DNA of 53,514 nt from Sphaerisporangium sp. (GTDB taxonomy: Bacteria; Actinomycetota; Actinomycetes; Streptosporangiales; Streptosporangiaceae): the NCBI GenBank assembly GCA_025964675.1, contig JAOPYI010000048.1:1-53514 (forward strand), given 5' to 3'. Made by a program: the position numbers and the translations under genes. Positions 34,044-42,732 of the stretch are shown in pieces; position 1 is the stretch's first letter; each line of letters opens with the position of its first letter. The notes under the pieces are model-generated. The model had not been told where the DNA came from, did not search any database, and saw only the letters and a program-made list of their open reading frames with translations.

Positions 34044-35765
34044 ATGACCGAAGCAGGCAGTCCGGACACGACGCTGGAGCAAGGGGGGTTCGCCCCTGAG
34101 GACGAGGAGCGTGTGCTCAAGCGTAGTGACGAGGGTCGCATGCTGACCGGGGTCTGTGCCGGGCTCGGCCGCTACACGGGCATGGACCCCGTGATCTTCC
34201 GAGTCGGGTTCGCGGCCCTCGTCGTGGGCTCCGGCATCGGCATCATGCTGTACGTCGCGGCGTTCCTGCTGATGAGGAGCATGAACGGCGGGCCTGGATA
34301 CGTCGAGCAGTGGAGCCGCAGGGTCTTCGACACCGACACCGTGATGGCGCTGCTGGCCGCGATCTTCGCATTCGGCTTGATCATCAATCTTGCGGCGGAC
34401 GGCATCAGCACGGCCACGGTGGTCGTCGGCACGCTGCTCGCCATCGCCTTGCTCGCGGCGCACGCCCGCGGTGTCGATCTGCTGGCGCTCACCAAGACGC
34501 TGCCTGAGCGGATCAAGGGGAAGCGGGGCGTCCGGCCGGTCCCGGAAGAGTGGGCGAACGGCCCCTTCGGCGCCCACCCCTTCTCCCCGCCTTCCTCACC
34601 GTTCGCCGCGCCGCCCGTCCCGGCTTTCACCGCGCCTTCCGGCTCGCGTCTCTCTGCGGCTCCCGGTTCGGATCCCGCCGGTTCGGCGACCGGGACGGCT
34701 GTTCCCGCCGACGCCGGCACCCCATCCGCCTCCGCCGCCGACGCGCCGCCTGTGGCGCGGCCGCCCCACACGGGCGAGGTGCCCGGCCACGCGGACACGC
34801 CGGCGGACGCCGGACCCGGCAGCGACACGGACATGGTCGCGGACGCGAGACCTGACAAGGACACGGACATGGTGCCGGGGGCGGGACTCGGCGCGGGTCC
34901 GGAGTACCGCCGCCTGTCGGACCTTGCCAGGGAGGCACGCGGCGCTCCGTACGAGACCGCCGGGCCTTCGAGGGGATCGGGTCCCCTGGGCTCGGGTTCC
35001 ACGCGGTACGGGCCCGCGCGGACCGGTCCGGGAGGGTTCGACTCCTCTGGCGAGCCGTTCGCCCCGCACGGCCCCTACCGCCCGTACGCCTCAAGCCAGC
35101 CGTACGAACCGCACGACTGGAACTACGGCAAGCGAGCCGCGAAACGACCGAAGCGGCCGAAGTCCTTCATCGGCGCAATCACGATTTTCATCGCTTTCGT
35201 GGTCGGAGGGATCATGGTTGCCACGCAGTCGTCCTCCAGCATGTTCAACCTGCCGGTGGTCGGCGGGGTCGTACTGATCACGATCGGTGCGGGGCTGCTC
35301 GTCGCGACCTGGTTCGGCCGGGGCGCGGGGCTTGTGGCCACCGGCACGATCATGTCCATTCTCCTCGTGGCGGGATCGACCGTGAACGGTATTCCGAAGA
35401 AGATCGGGAGCTACACCTGGGAGCCGGTCGACAGCTCGCAGCCCGCGAGCGGGTATTCCGTGGGCATCGGCGACGGCACCCTCGATCTCCGGAGCACCAA
35501 GCTCGTCCCGGGGTCGCGGACACGGTTCGACGCCTCGATCTCCATCGGCGAGCTGAAGATCATCGTGCCTCGCACGGCCCGCGTGGAGGTGTTCGGCTAC
35601 ACGAGGCTGGGTGACGTGAAGATCGAGCACACCGTGCTCGGCGGCACCGACGTGCAGCACAACAAGGTTCTCGAACCCGACGTCACCCCGCCCGGCACGG
35701 TGGCCGTCATCGAGCTGCACGTCAAGGCGGGCATCGGCGACGTGGACGTGCACCGTGCGGCATAG
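34044..35765 (+). CDS. PspC-domain / LiaF-like membrane protein
   Basis: The 573-aa protein has an N-terminal PspC domain (residues 24-78: VLKRSDEGRMLTGVCAGLGRYTG and MDPVIFRVGFAALVVGSGIGIMLYVAAFLL). A second pair of helices follows near 100-140. Then comes a roughly 200-residue Pro/Ala/Gly-rich linker containing DTDMV repeats, two or three further helices (360-440) and a C-terminal LiaF/DUF2154-like beta domain (RFDASISIGELKIIVP, GDVKIEHTVLGG, GIGDVDVHRA). This links PspC and LiaF-type membrane stress sensing in one chain. It is divergent from the kinase-regulator operon. Confidence 0.9.
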   Translation: MTEAGSPDTTLEQGGFAPEDEERVLKRSDEGRMLTGVCAGLGRYTGMDPVIFRVGFAALVVGSGIGIMLYVAAFLLMRSMNGGPGYVEQWSRRVFDTDTVMALLAAIFAFGLIINLAADGISTATVVVGTLLAIALLAAHARGVDLLALTKTLPERIKGKRGVRPVPEEWANGPFGAHPFSPPSSPFAAPPVPAFTAPSGSRLSAAPGSDPAGSATGTAVPADAGTPSASAADAPPVARPPHTGEVPGHADTPADAGPGSDTDMVADARPDKDTDMVPGAGLGAGPEYRRLSDLAREARGAPYETAGPSRGSGPLGSGSTRYGPARTGPGGFDSSGEPFAPHGPYRPYASSQPYEPHDWNYGKRAAKRPKRPKSFIGAITIFIAFVVGGIMVATQSSSSMFNLPVVGGVVLITIGAGLLVATWFGRGAGLVATGTIMSILLVAGSTVNGIPKKIGSYTWEPVDSSQPASGYSVGIGDGTLDLRSTKLVPGSRTRFDASISIGELKIIVPRTARVEVFGYTRLGDVKIEHTVLGGTDVQHNKVLEPDVTPPGTVAVIELHVKAGIGDVDVHRAA

Positions 35766-35931
35766 GACCGACTGGCTGTCACTGCTCTCCGGCCTGCTGT
35801 TCGTCGGCATCGGCATCCGCTATCTGACCCCACCGGCACCCGACACGCTGATCATGGCGCTCATCCTCCTTTTCGGCCTCGGACTCGCCGGTTTCATCGG
35901 CATCATCGCCAAAGCAGTACGCAAGCGTTGA
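35755..35931 (+). CDS. 58-aa two-helix membrane protein overlapping the PspC gene
   Basis: The product (VRHRTDWLSLLSGLLFVGIGIRY... ending GIIAKAVRKR) has two hydrophobic stretches, WLSLLSGLLFVGIGI and LIMALILLFGLGLAGFIGII, with positive ends. It starts with a GTG 11 bases before the upstream stop, so it is probably translationally coupled. It resembles short membrane proteins that follow PspC/LiaF genes. The small size and overlap make it easy to miss; coding use is consistent with a real gene. Role may be to support the PspC complex. Confidence 0.72.
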   Translation: MRHRTDWLSLLSGLLFVGIGIRYLTPPAPDTLIMALILLFGLGLAGFIGIIAKAVRKR

Positions 35932-36073
35932 CCGCTGGAACTGTCAGGGAAGGTCCCGCTAGGCTGGCGGTTTCGTCGAGTTCTCACCGCTCAACCCGCC
36001 CGTGGACGCCCTCGGCGAGCTCTCGTCCCCCGACACGGCCCGGTATCGATCCGACCAAGGGGGAGGACTCTCG

Positions 36074-36526
36074 ATGACATCTCTGACACCGCCGTTCACC
36101 GAGGACACCGCGCGAGCGACGGTCCAGGCCGCCGAGGACGCCTGGAACACCCGTGATCCGCACCGGGTGGCCCTCGCGTACACCCCGGACTCGGTCTGGC
36201 GCAACAGGTCCGAGTTCGTGACCGGACGTGAGCAGATCACCGAGTTCCTCACCCGCAAGTGGGCCAGGGAGCTCGACTACGCGCTGCGCAAGGAGCTGTG
36301 GGCGTTCACCGGCGACCACATCGCCGTGCGCTTCCAGTACGAATGCCGCGACGCGGACGGGCAGTGGTGGCGTAGCTACGGCAACGAGCTCTGGGAGTTC
36401 GACCAGAACGGCCTGATGGGCCGCCGCGAGGCCAGCATGAACGACCTGCCGATCTCCGAGAAGGACCGCCGGATCTTCGGACCCCGTCCCCCCGAGGACC
36501 ACGGCCGGCCGTTCCCCATCGCCTGA
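36074..36526 (+). CDS. DUF1348 / nuclear transport factor 2-like (SnoaL-type fold) protein
   Basis: The 150-aa protein reads [50 protein letters not shown], then [26 protein letters not shown], and [29 protein letters not shown]. These are the typical DUF1348 motifs of a compact NTF2-like alpha/beta barrel. The ATG follows GGGAGG. It is a cytosolic stand-alone protein of unknown substrate. A 245-base gap containing the cox promoter follows. Confidence 0.88.
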   Translation: MTSLTPPFTEDTARATVQAAEDAWNTRDPHRVALAYTPDSVWRNRSEFVTGREQITEFLTRKWARELDYALRKELWAFTGDHIAVRFQYECRDADGQWWRSYGNELWEFDQNGLMGRREASMNDLPISEKDRRIFGPRPPEDHGRPFPIA

Positions 36527-36597
36527 GATCTCGACGCCCCGCGGGAGCAGCCGCTCCTCGTGTCGTGAACGTCTGGCGGGTTTTACCGGCGCGGGGG

Positions 36598-36625
36598 TTG
36601 ACCCGGCATATCAGGGGCGTACTTT
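36598..36625 (+). promoter_or_regulatory. Candidate promoter of the molybdenum-hydroxylase operon
   Basis: TTGACC (36598-36603) and TACTTT (36620-36625) are spaced by 16 bases, about 147 bases upstream of the small-subunit start. The remaining leader holds no other obvious signal. Confidence 0.45.
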
Positions 36626-36771
36626 CGCATTTGTCGGTTCTCACCATCCATTCCACTCACCGTTAGTGCGCTCGCCACCTCACCGTCACCCTGCCGAAGG
36701 TCACCTCCAGCGAGGTTCGCACTGGTCAGCGCACGGCCATAGAGCTACCAGCCTGCGCGCTTGGAGGGCCA

Positions 36772-37257
36772 ATGACCCGAATCACCGTCACCGTCGACGG
36801 CGTCACGTACCAGGAAGAAGTGGAGCCACGCCTGCTCCTCGTCCATCTCCTGCGCGACCGGCTGGGGAAGACGGGCACACCCATCGGCTGCGACACCGGT
36901 AACTGCGGCGCCTGCACGGTCATGATGGACGGCGTCAGCGTGAAGAGCTGCTCCGTCCTCGCCGTGCAGGCGGATGGTGAGGACGTCCTCACCATCGAGG
37001 GCCTGTCGGCCGGCGGCCCGTGGCACCCCATGCAGCAGGCCTTCCACGAGGAGCACGCGCTCCAGTGCGGCTACTGCACCCCCGGCATGATCATGGCCGC
37101 CATCGACCTGCTGAAGGACGATCCGGACCCCTCCGAAGACGCGATCCGCGAGGGCCTGGAGGGCAACCTCTGCCGGTGCACCGGCTACTGCAACATCGTC
37201 CGCGCCGTACGGCGGGGAGCGCAGAGCATGAGCGCCCAGGAGGTGACCGCGTCATGA
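36772..37257 (+). CDS. coxS: Form II molybdenum hydroxylase small [2Fe-2S] subunit (CoxS-like)
   Basis: The 161-aa protein has the plant-type ferredoxin cysteines Cys40, Cys45, Cys48 and Cys60, and the second-cluster cysteines Cys99, Cys102, Cys134 and Cys136 ([23 protein letters not shown]). This is complete for the xanthine oxidase family. It relays electrons between the molybdenum and flavin subunits. The ATG has GGAGGG five bases upstream. It is first in the S-L-M operon and its stop overlaps a 14-codon relay frame. Confidence 0.96.
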   Translation: MTRITVTVDGVTYQEEVEPRLLLVHLLRDRLGKTGTPIGCDTGNCGACTVMMDGVSVKSCSVLAVQADGEDVLTIEGLSAGGPWHPMQQAFHEEHALQCGYCTPGMIMAAIDLLKDDPDPSEDAIREGLEGNLCRCTGYCNIVRAVRRGAQSMSAQEVTAS

Positions 37258-37298
37258 TCGCGGCAGCGACCAGGCGGGAAGCGGTGAGCGACCGATGA
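37254..37298 (+). CDS. 14-aa relay ORF linking coxS to coxL
   Basis: ATG at 37254 overlaps the coxS stop (ATGA), and the TGA at 37296-37298 overlaps the coxL ATG at 37295. The peptide [14 protein letters not shown] is not similar to anything known. It is out of frame with coxL. The double overlap suggests ribosomes could pass from coxS through this frame to coxL, keeping subunit ratios. It may instead be a chance frame. Confidence 0.4.
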   Translation: MIAAATRREAVSDR

Positions 37299-39700
37299 CG
37301 GAAGAGATCGACGCGGGGTTCGTGGCACGGCAGATCGCCGAGAGCGACATGCTGAGCGAGCCCGCCCCGGACAGGCACGAGGTCGGCGCCGCGCGCAGGC
37401 GCAAGGAGGACGCCCGGCTGATTACGGGCCGTACGCAGTGGACCGACAACATCCAGCTCCCCGGCATGCTCTACGTGGCGTTCCTGCGCAGCCCCATGGC
37501 GCACGCCCGCATCACCCGGGTGGACACCTCCGCCGCGCTGCACCACCCCGGCATCGTCGCGGCCTTCAGCGGCCGGGACTTCGCGGGCGAGCAGGGCAGC
37601 CTGCCGTGCGTGTGGCCCGTCACCGAGGACATCGTCATGCCAGACCATCCGCCGATGGCCGTGGACGAGGTCCGGTACGTGGGCGAGGCCGTGGCCTGCG
37701 TCATCGCCACCGACCGGTACAAGGCGAGTGACGCGCTCGAGGCCATCGAGATCGACTACGAACCCCTGCCCGCCGTGCTCGACATGACCGAGGCCTTGAA
37801 GGAAGGAAGTCCCAAGGTCCACGAGGCGGGGAACAGGTCGTTCGTCTGGAAGTTCGCGCAGGGCGACATCGACGCGGCCTTCCGCGACGCCCCCGTGGTC
37901 GTCGAGCGGACGTTCGTCCAGCAGCGGCTCATCCCGACGGCGATGGAGCCGCGCGCGGTGGTCGCCCAGACCGACGGCGACTCGTTCACGCTGCACTCCT
38001 CCACGCAGGTCCCGCACATCCTGCGGATCATGCTGGCGCAGGTCACCGGCATCCCGGAGCACAAGCTGCGCGTGGTCGCGCCGGACGTCGGCGGCGGGTT
38101 CGGCTCCAAGCTGCAGGTCACCGCCGAGGAGGTGCTGCTGCTCCTGCTCGCGAGGCGGCTCGGCAAGCCGGTCAAGTGGACCGAGTCGCGGTCCGAGGGC
38201 AACCTGACCGTGCACCACGGCCGTGACCAGCTCCAGCGCATCTCGCTGGCCGCCGACGCCGAGGGGCACATCAGGGGCCTGCGGGTCGATCTCCTCGCCG
38301 ACATGGGCGCCTACCTGATGCTGGTCACGCCCGGCATCCCGATCCTCGGCGCGTTCATGTACAACGGCATCTACAAGATGGACGCCTACGACTTCACCTG
38401 TACGGGCGTGTTCACCACCAAGATGCCGACCGACGCCTACCGTGGCGCGGGCCGTCCCGAGGCGACGTTCGCGATCGAGCGGCTCATGGACGAGCTGGCC
38501 GCCGAGCTTTCCCTCGACCCCATCGAGGTACGGCGGCGCAACTGGATCGCCCACGAGGAGTTCCCGTACACCACGATCGCCGGGATGACCTACGACTCGG
38601 GGAACTACGAGGCGGCGACCGACAAGGCGCTCGCGCTGTTCGGGTACGACAAGCTCAGGGCGGAACAGGCCGACCGGCGTGATCGTGGCGACCCCGTCCA
38701 GCTCGGGATCGGCGTCTCCACCTTCACCGAGATGTGCGGCCTCGCGCCCAGCCGGGTGCTCGGCTCGCTCAGCTACGGCGCGGGCGGCTGGGAGCACGCG
38801 TCCGTACGCATGCTCCCGACCGGCAAGGTCGAGGTCATCACCGGCACCAGCCCGCACGGGCAGGGCCACGAGACGGCCTGGAGCCAGATCGTCGCCGACG
38901 CCCTCAGCGTGCCCTTCGATGACGTCTCGGTGCTGCACGGCGACACGGCGATCTCCCACAAGGGCATGGACACCTACGGCTCCCGCTCGCTGGTGGTCGG
39001 CGGCGTCGCCGTGCTCCAGGCGTGCGACAAGGTCAAGGAGAAGGCCAGGCACATCGCCGCCCACATGCTGGAGGCGTCCGCCGACGACATCGAGTTCGCC
39101 GGAGGCTCGTTCAAGGTGCGCGGCACCGAGTCGGGCAGGACCATCCAGGAGGTCGCGCTGGCGGCCTTCGCGGCCCACGACCTGCCCCAGGGCGTCGAGC
39201 CGAGCCTGGACTCCGACGCGACGTTCGACCCCGACAACTTCTCCTTCCCCCATGGCACGCACCTGTGCGCGGTCGAGGTCGACACCGAGACCGGGGGCAC
39301 GAAGATCAGGCTGTACGTCGCCGTGGACGACGTGGGCAAGGTGGTCAACCCGATGATCGTGGAGGGCCAGGTCCACGGCGGGCTCGCCCAGGGCATCGCG
39401 CAGGCGCTGTTCGAGGAGGCCGTCTACGACGCCGAGGGGAACCTGCTCACCACGACCATGGCCGACTACCTGCTGCCGTCGGCGTCCGACTTGCCCGACT
39501 TCGTGACCGACAGGACCGAGACCCCCGCCACCAGCAACCCGCTCGGCGTCAAGGGCGTAGGCGAGGCCGGGACGATCGCCTCGACGCCCGCCGTGGTCAA
39601 CGCCATCGTCGACGCCCTGCGACCGTACGGCGTGAACGACGTCACCATGCCATGCAGCCCCGAACGGGTATGGCGGGCAGTACAGGGAGGCACGTCATGA
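37295..39700 (+). CDS. coxL: Form II molybdenum hydroxylase large subunit (CoxL-like)
   Basis: The 801-aa protein is full length for the aldehyde oxidase/xanthine dehydrogenase molybdopterin-binding family. VGGGFGSKLQ, AYRGAGRPEA (residues 381-390) and the catalytic Glu in GVKGVGEAGTIAS are present. Form I carbon monoxide dehydrogenases have AYRCSFR with a copper-binding Cys; here the segment is AYRGAGR, so this is form II and not an authentic CO dehydrogenase. The real substrate is unknown (a purine, aldehyde or N-heterocycle is possible). The order S-L-M, with ATGA overlap to coxM, is also typical of form II. Confidence 0.94.
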   Translation: MTEEIDAGFVARQIAESDMLSEPAPDRHEVGAARRRKEDARLITGRTQWTDNIQLPGMLYVAFLRSPMAHARITRVDTSAALHHPGIVAAFSGRDFAGEQGSLPCVWPVTEDIVMPDHPPMAVDEVRYVGEAVACVIATDRYKASDALEAIEIDYEPLPAVLDMTEALKEGSPKVHEAGNRSFVWKFAQGDIDAAFRDAPVVVERTFVQQRLIPTAMEPRAVVAQTDGDSFTLHSSTQVPHILRIMLAQVTGIPEHKLRVVAPDVGGGFGSKLQVTAEEVLLLLLARRLGKPVKWTESRSEGNLTVHHGRDQLQRISLAADAEGHIRGLRVDLLADMGAYLMLVTPGIPILGAFMYNGIYKMDAYDFTCTGVFTTKMPTDAYRGAGRPEATFAIERLMDELAAELSLDPIEVRRRNWIAHEEFPYTTIAGMTYDSGNYEAATDKALALFGYDKLRAEQADRRDRGDPVQLGIGVSTFTEMCGLAPSRVLGSLSYGAGGWEHASVRMLPTGKVEVITGTSPHGQGHETAWSQIVADALSVPFDDVSVLHGDTAISHKGMDTYGSRSLVVGGVAVLQACDKVKEKARHIAAHMLEASADDIEFAGGSFKVRGTESGRTIQEVALAAFAAHDLPQGVEPSLDSDATFDPDNFSFPHGTHLCAVEVDTETGGTKIRLYVAVDDVGKVVNPMIVEGQVHGGLAQGIAQALFEEAVYDAEGNLLTTTMADYLLPSASDLPDFVTDRTETPATSNPLGVKGVGEAGTIASTPAVVNAIVDALRPYGVNDVTMPCSPERVWRAVQGGTS

Positions 39701-40578
39701 TCCCCGCGTCCTTCGACTACGTCCGGCCGGCGTCGCTGGGCGAGGCCGTGCAGGTCCTCACCGATGCCGGGGAGGATGCCAAGGTGCTCTCCGGAGGACA
39801 GTCGCTGCTGCCGCTGCTCCGGCTGCGGCTGGCCTATCCCAGCGTGCTGGTCGACGTCGGCCGGCTGGAGGAGCTGCGGGGCATCCGCGACGAGGACCAC
39901 CACGTCTACATCGGCGCTACCACCACCCACGATGAGGTGGTCCGCTCACCGGTCGTCAACGCCGAGTGCCCGCTGGTGGCCCTCGCCACGGCCACCGTCG
40001 CCGACCCCGCCGTACGGCACCGGGGCACGCTCGGCGGCTCTCTCGCCCACGCCGACCCGGCCGGCGACCTGCCGGCCGTGGCGGTGGCGCTCGACATGGA
40101 GTTCGTGATCCACTCCACGTCCGGGGAGCGGGTCGTCGCGGCGCGGGACTTCTTCCTCGACTACCTGGAGACGGCACTCGAGCTGGGTGACGTCCTCGCG
40201 GGGATCCGGGTGCCGAAGCTGGGCGAGGGCTGGGGCTTCCACTACGAGAAGTTCCACCGCACCGCCCAGGCCTGGGCGATCGTCGGCGTCGCGGCGGCCG
40301 TACGCCTCTCCGGCCAGGCGTCCGGCGAGGGCCGCCGGATCGAGGAGGCCCGCATCGGCCTCACCAACATGGGACCCACCCCCGTACGGGCCACCCAGGT
40401 CGAGTCCGCCGTACGCGGCGCCGGCCTGAACGGGGGGGACGCCGTACGTGAGGCCGCCCAGAACGCCGCCGAGGACACCTCCCCACCGACCGACCTCCAC
40501 GCGGCACCCGACTACCGCAGACACCTGGCCCGGGTACTGACCCACCGCGCCCTGCTGTCGGCCGCAGCGGCCGTCTAG
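39697..40578 (+). CDS. coxM: Form II molybdenum hydroxylase medium FAD subunit (CoxM-like)
   Basis: The 293-aa FAD-binding subunit has KVLSGGQSLLPLLRLR and TATVADPAVRHRGTLGGSLAHADPAGDLP, the two FAD pyrophosphate loops of the family. The C-terminal CO_deh_flav_C domain ends TPVRATQVESAVRG...LTHRALL. Its ATG overlaps the coxL stop. It takes electrons from the [2Fe-2S] subunit and passes them to an acceptor. Length is normal. A terminator follows 20 bases beyond the stop. Confidence 0.95.
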   Translation: MIPASFDYVRPASLGEAVQVLTDAGEDAKVLSGGQSLLPLLRLRLAYPSVLVDVGRLEELRGIRDEDHHVYIGATTTHDEVVRSPVVNAECPLVALATATVADPAVRHRGTLGGSLAHADPAGDLPAVAVALDMEFVIHSTSGERVVAARDFFLDYLETALELGDVLAGIRVPKLGEGWGFHYEKFHRTAQAWAIVGVAAAVRLSGQASGEGRRIEEARIGLTNMGPTPVRATQVESAVRGAGLNGGDAVREAAQNAAEDTSPPTDLHAAPDYRRHLARVLTHRALLSAAAAV

Positions 40579-40597
40579 GGCACCGTCGAAGGCCCCT

Positions 40598-40619
40598 CAT
40601 CCCCGCGGATCCGGGGATG
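40598..40619. terminator. Hairpin terminator between coxM and the convergent metallopeptidase
   Basis: CATCCCCG and CGGGGATG form a perfect 8-base-pair stem with a 6-base loop, with further GGCCC/GGGCC complementarity around it. It separates the cox operon from the minus-strand metallopeptidase gene. Confidence 0.65.
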
Positions 40620-40635
40620 GGGGATCCGGGCCTGG

Positions 40636-41775
40636 TCACTCCTGCGGACGGATCATGACCTCCTCCAGATCCGCGAACCACTGCCGCACCCGCGGCAGCT
40701 GCGCCTCGAACCAGCCCGCGAAGGACTCGATGGCGAGAAAGGTGTCCGCGTGTCTCCGCTCCGAGGCCAGCTGCGCCCCGATGCGGTGGACCCGCTCCTG
40801 GACCGGCGGGTGGGTCTCGACCAGCCGGGGAGGGGCGCCGGTAAGTTCGGCGGCGACTGATCGGACGACGTCGTCGATCAGGAAGAAGAACAGGATCCCC
40901 CCGAAGAGCTGCTTCTCCACGATGTAGGGACGGCTCCTGTCCGGTTCGAGGGTGTATCGCAGCAGCATGTCCACCGCGATCGCGTCGGCCTCGAACTCCT
41001 GCGCCTGGCTGGTGACGGGCAGGGACTGCGGTCCCGTGGGCGTCGCGGGCTGCAGCGCGTACTTCGGTGACTCGCGGTGCCCCGCCAGGATGTGCGCGTA
41101 CTCGTGGGCCAGGATGAACGTTTCGCAGGCCGTGACGTAGGGCTCGACGTGATCGGCCCGTTTCTTCGGCAGCGGCGGAGTCGGCTGGATCATGAAGGCG
41201 CCGCGACCGTAGATGTAGGCGTTGAGGACCTCCGTGAGCAGCCACCCGGCGCGGTGGTCGTCGATGAGCGCCCGGTCCGCGGGCGACGGCGACACGTGCT
41301 CCGCCAGCACGTTGAGTTTCAGCAGCTCGAAGACGAGATTCATGGCGCCCATGTTGACCAGCACGAGCGCCCCTTCCGGGGTCGGGTGGTACTGGGCGTT
41401 CAGCTCGCCGGTGGGGAACAGGCCGACGTACACCGGGCCGGGCAGCTCCCGCCCTGAGCGCTGGACGATCCGGTCGAGCAGCTTCGAGAGCTGGTCCAAT
41501 ATGCCCTGCAGGCGCGTCGCCATGGGCCCCAGGTACGGCCCGCCCCGCTGCCTGACGGTCACCAGGCGATGGAAGAAGTTCGCCACCGGCTCGGTGCCCA
41601 CGTCGTCGTAGGACATGTACATGCGCTGGGCTTCGAGCTGCCGGATCAGCTCCCGGCCCGCATCAGGCGTCAACTCCCCGGGAAGCGGCCGCTCCTGGTC
41701 CTTGAGCGCGTACGCCAGCCCGTGCTCGCGCAGCAGGTAGCGGTACTCCTCCCGTAACGCGTCGGTCGCTACCAC
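40636..41775 (-). CDS. M48-like zinc metallopeptidase coupled to the gasdermin gene
   Basis: The 379-aa protein contains HEYAH (residues 224-228) and, about 35 residues on, SQAQEFEADAIAVDMLL (Glu260 or Glu262 as third zinc ligand with Asp264). This is the HExxH...ExEAD layout of M48-type peptidases, with U49/Lit-type as an alternative. No signal peptide or clear transmembrane helix is seen; LFGGILFFFLIDDVV near 285 is short. It is therefore probably cytosolic. The long N-terminal half (QGILDQLSKLLDRIVQRSG, EGALVLVNMGAMNLVFELL) may be a regulatory sensor. Its GTG at 41775 lies seven bases inside the end of the upstream gasdermin-like gene. By analogy with known gasdermin-protease pairs it would cleave the gasdermin tail. 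No substrate evidence exists. Confidence 0.8.
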   Translation of the reverse strand: MVATDALREEYRYLLREHGLAYALKDQERPLPGELTPDAGRELIRQLEAQRMYMSYDDVGTEPVANFFHRLVTVRQRGGPYLGPMATRLQGILDQLSKLLDRIVQRSGRELPGPVYVGLFPTGELNAQYHPTPEGALVLVNMGAMNLVFELLKLNVLAEHVSPSPADRALIDDHRAGWLLTEVLNAYIYGRGAFMIQPTPPLPKKRADHVEPYVTACETFILAHEYAHILAGHRESPKYALQPATPTGPQSLPVTSQAQEFEADAIAVDMLLRYTLEPDRSRPYIVEKQLFGGILFFFLIDDVVRSVAAELTGAPPRLVETHPPVQERVHRIGAQLASERRHADTFLAIESFAGWFEAQLPRVRQWFADLEEVMIRPQE

Positions 41776-42557
41776 GAAGCGGCCTCCTCCACGAGGTCAT
41801 CGCGGAGCACCAGCCTTCGCGGCGCTGCCACCAGCGCCGGTGGCACGGCGTAGGCGGAATGGCCCACCGCCGAGGCCAGCGTGGTGAACCGCCCGTCCTC
41901 GAACCAGAGCCGGATGGCCTCGAACGCGATCACCAGGCGCCGGGAGTTCTTGAAACTGACGACGCTCTCCTCACCTGTCTCCCCGTTCGCGGACACGGAC
42001 ACGGTCACCGCCCCGCCGACGGGGACCTTGGCCGACACTCCGGCGGCGACGGTACTACTCACCTTGGTGGCGAATGCCCCGCTCTTGAGCACGCCGGTCA
42101 CCAGATAGAGCTCGTCGGCCTCGGCGATGCCCGCGACGTACGAGGTCCGCGGGTGCACCCCCTTCTCCAGGTAGGCCGCCACGTCGCCCTCCAGGCAGGA
42201 GTCGCGATGGACGTCGAGCAGCTCGATCGTGGCGGACGTGCCCCGCTCGTACTCGAGCGACAGCTCAGGAGACAGGTCCAGCGCCTTGAAGATCCCGCCC
42301 AGCAACTCGGCAGCCAGCGAACCACCCAGCTTCCTCGTGCGAGTGACCTCGAGATCCATGACCGGCTCATCGGTCCGTACGGCCGGCAGCGGACAGGCCG
42401 AATTCGAAACGAGCTCACCCCCGAGCGGCCCCACCGTACGCAGCTTGCGCCGGCCATCGCTGCGCAGCAACATCAACGGCCCGAAGTCGGCCCGGGGCAG
42501 CCGCAGGACGTTCAGCCCCCGATCCTTGAGCGCGTCCACGAGCGGATCACACGCCAC
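41769..42557 (-). CDS. Bacterial gasdermin-like pore-forming protein
   Basis: The 262-aa protein starts at a GTG with AGGAGG spaced seven bases. The opening MACDPLVDALKDRGLNVLRL, then PRADFGPLMLLRSDG, matches the bacterial gasdermin N-terminus: a near-terminal Cys (Cys3, palmitoylated in known members), then (L/V)xRLPRxxxxPLxLL. Further family-like parts are DELYLVTGVLKSGAFATKV (149-167), the GGAVTVSVSANG strands and RLVIAFEAIRLWFEDGRF (207-224). The last 38 residues (225-262) would be the inhibitory tail, removal of which frees the domain to form membrane pores. Length equals known bacterial gasdermins. It is co-translated with an M48-like peptidase, the expected protease neighbour. It lies in minus orientation between coxM and an aldo/keto reductase. 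Identification rests on my recognition of the motif pattern. Confidence 0.8.
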   Translation of the reverse strand: MACDPLVDALKDRGLNVLRLPRADFGPLMLLRSDGRRKLRTVGPLGGELVSNSACPLPAVRTDEPVMDLEVTRTRKLGGSLAAELLGGIFKALDLSPELSLEYERGTSATIELLDVHRDSCLEGDVAAYLEKGVHPRTSYVAGIAEADELYLVTGVLKSGAFATKVSSTVAAGVSAKVPVGGAVTVSVSANGETGEESVVSFKNSRRLVIAFEAIRLWFEDGRFTTLASAVGHSAYAVPPALVAAPRRLVLRDDLVEEAASW

Positions 42558-42732
42558 TTGCCGCCTCCTACCGAACAGAGAACAGTCCGGACCACATTCT
42601 GATCCCCCACGCAGCACCGAACCAGGAGTGCGGCGGGTCAACCTGGAGAACCTGCCGGTGGACGTGTTCGACTCAATGGCACGGAACCAACGGAAGGGAC
42701 GCCCTGCGGGAGGCGGGCCTGGAAGTCCTTGA

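Noticed and set aside
37091-39376. 761-codon open frame on the minus strand
   Set aside because: Antisense to coxL, with no recognisable domain and a shadow-type composition.
37295-39700. Annotation as a genuine carbon monoxide dehydrogenase
   Set aside because: The AYRCSFR copper-site motif is absent (AYRGAGR instead), so only a form II assignment is justified.
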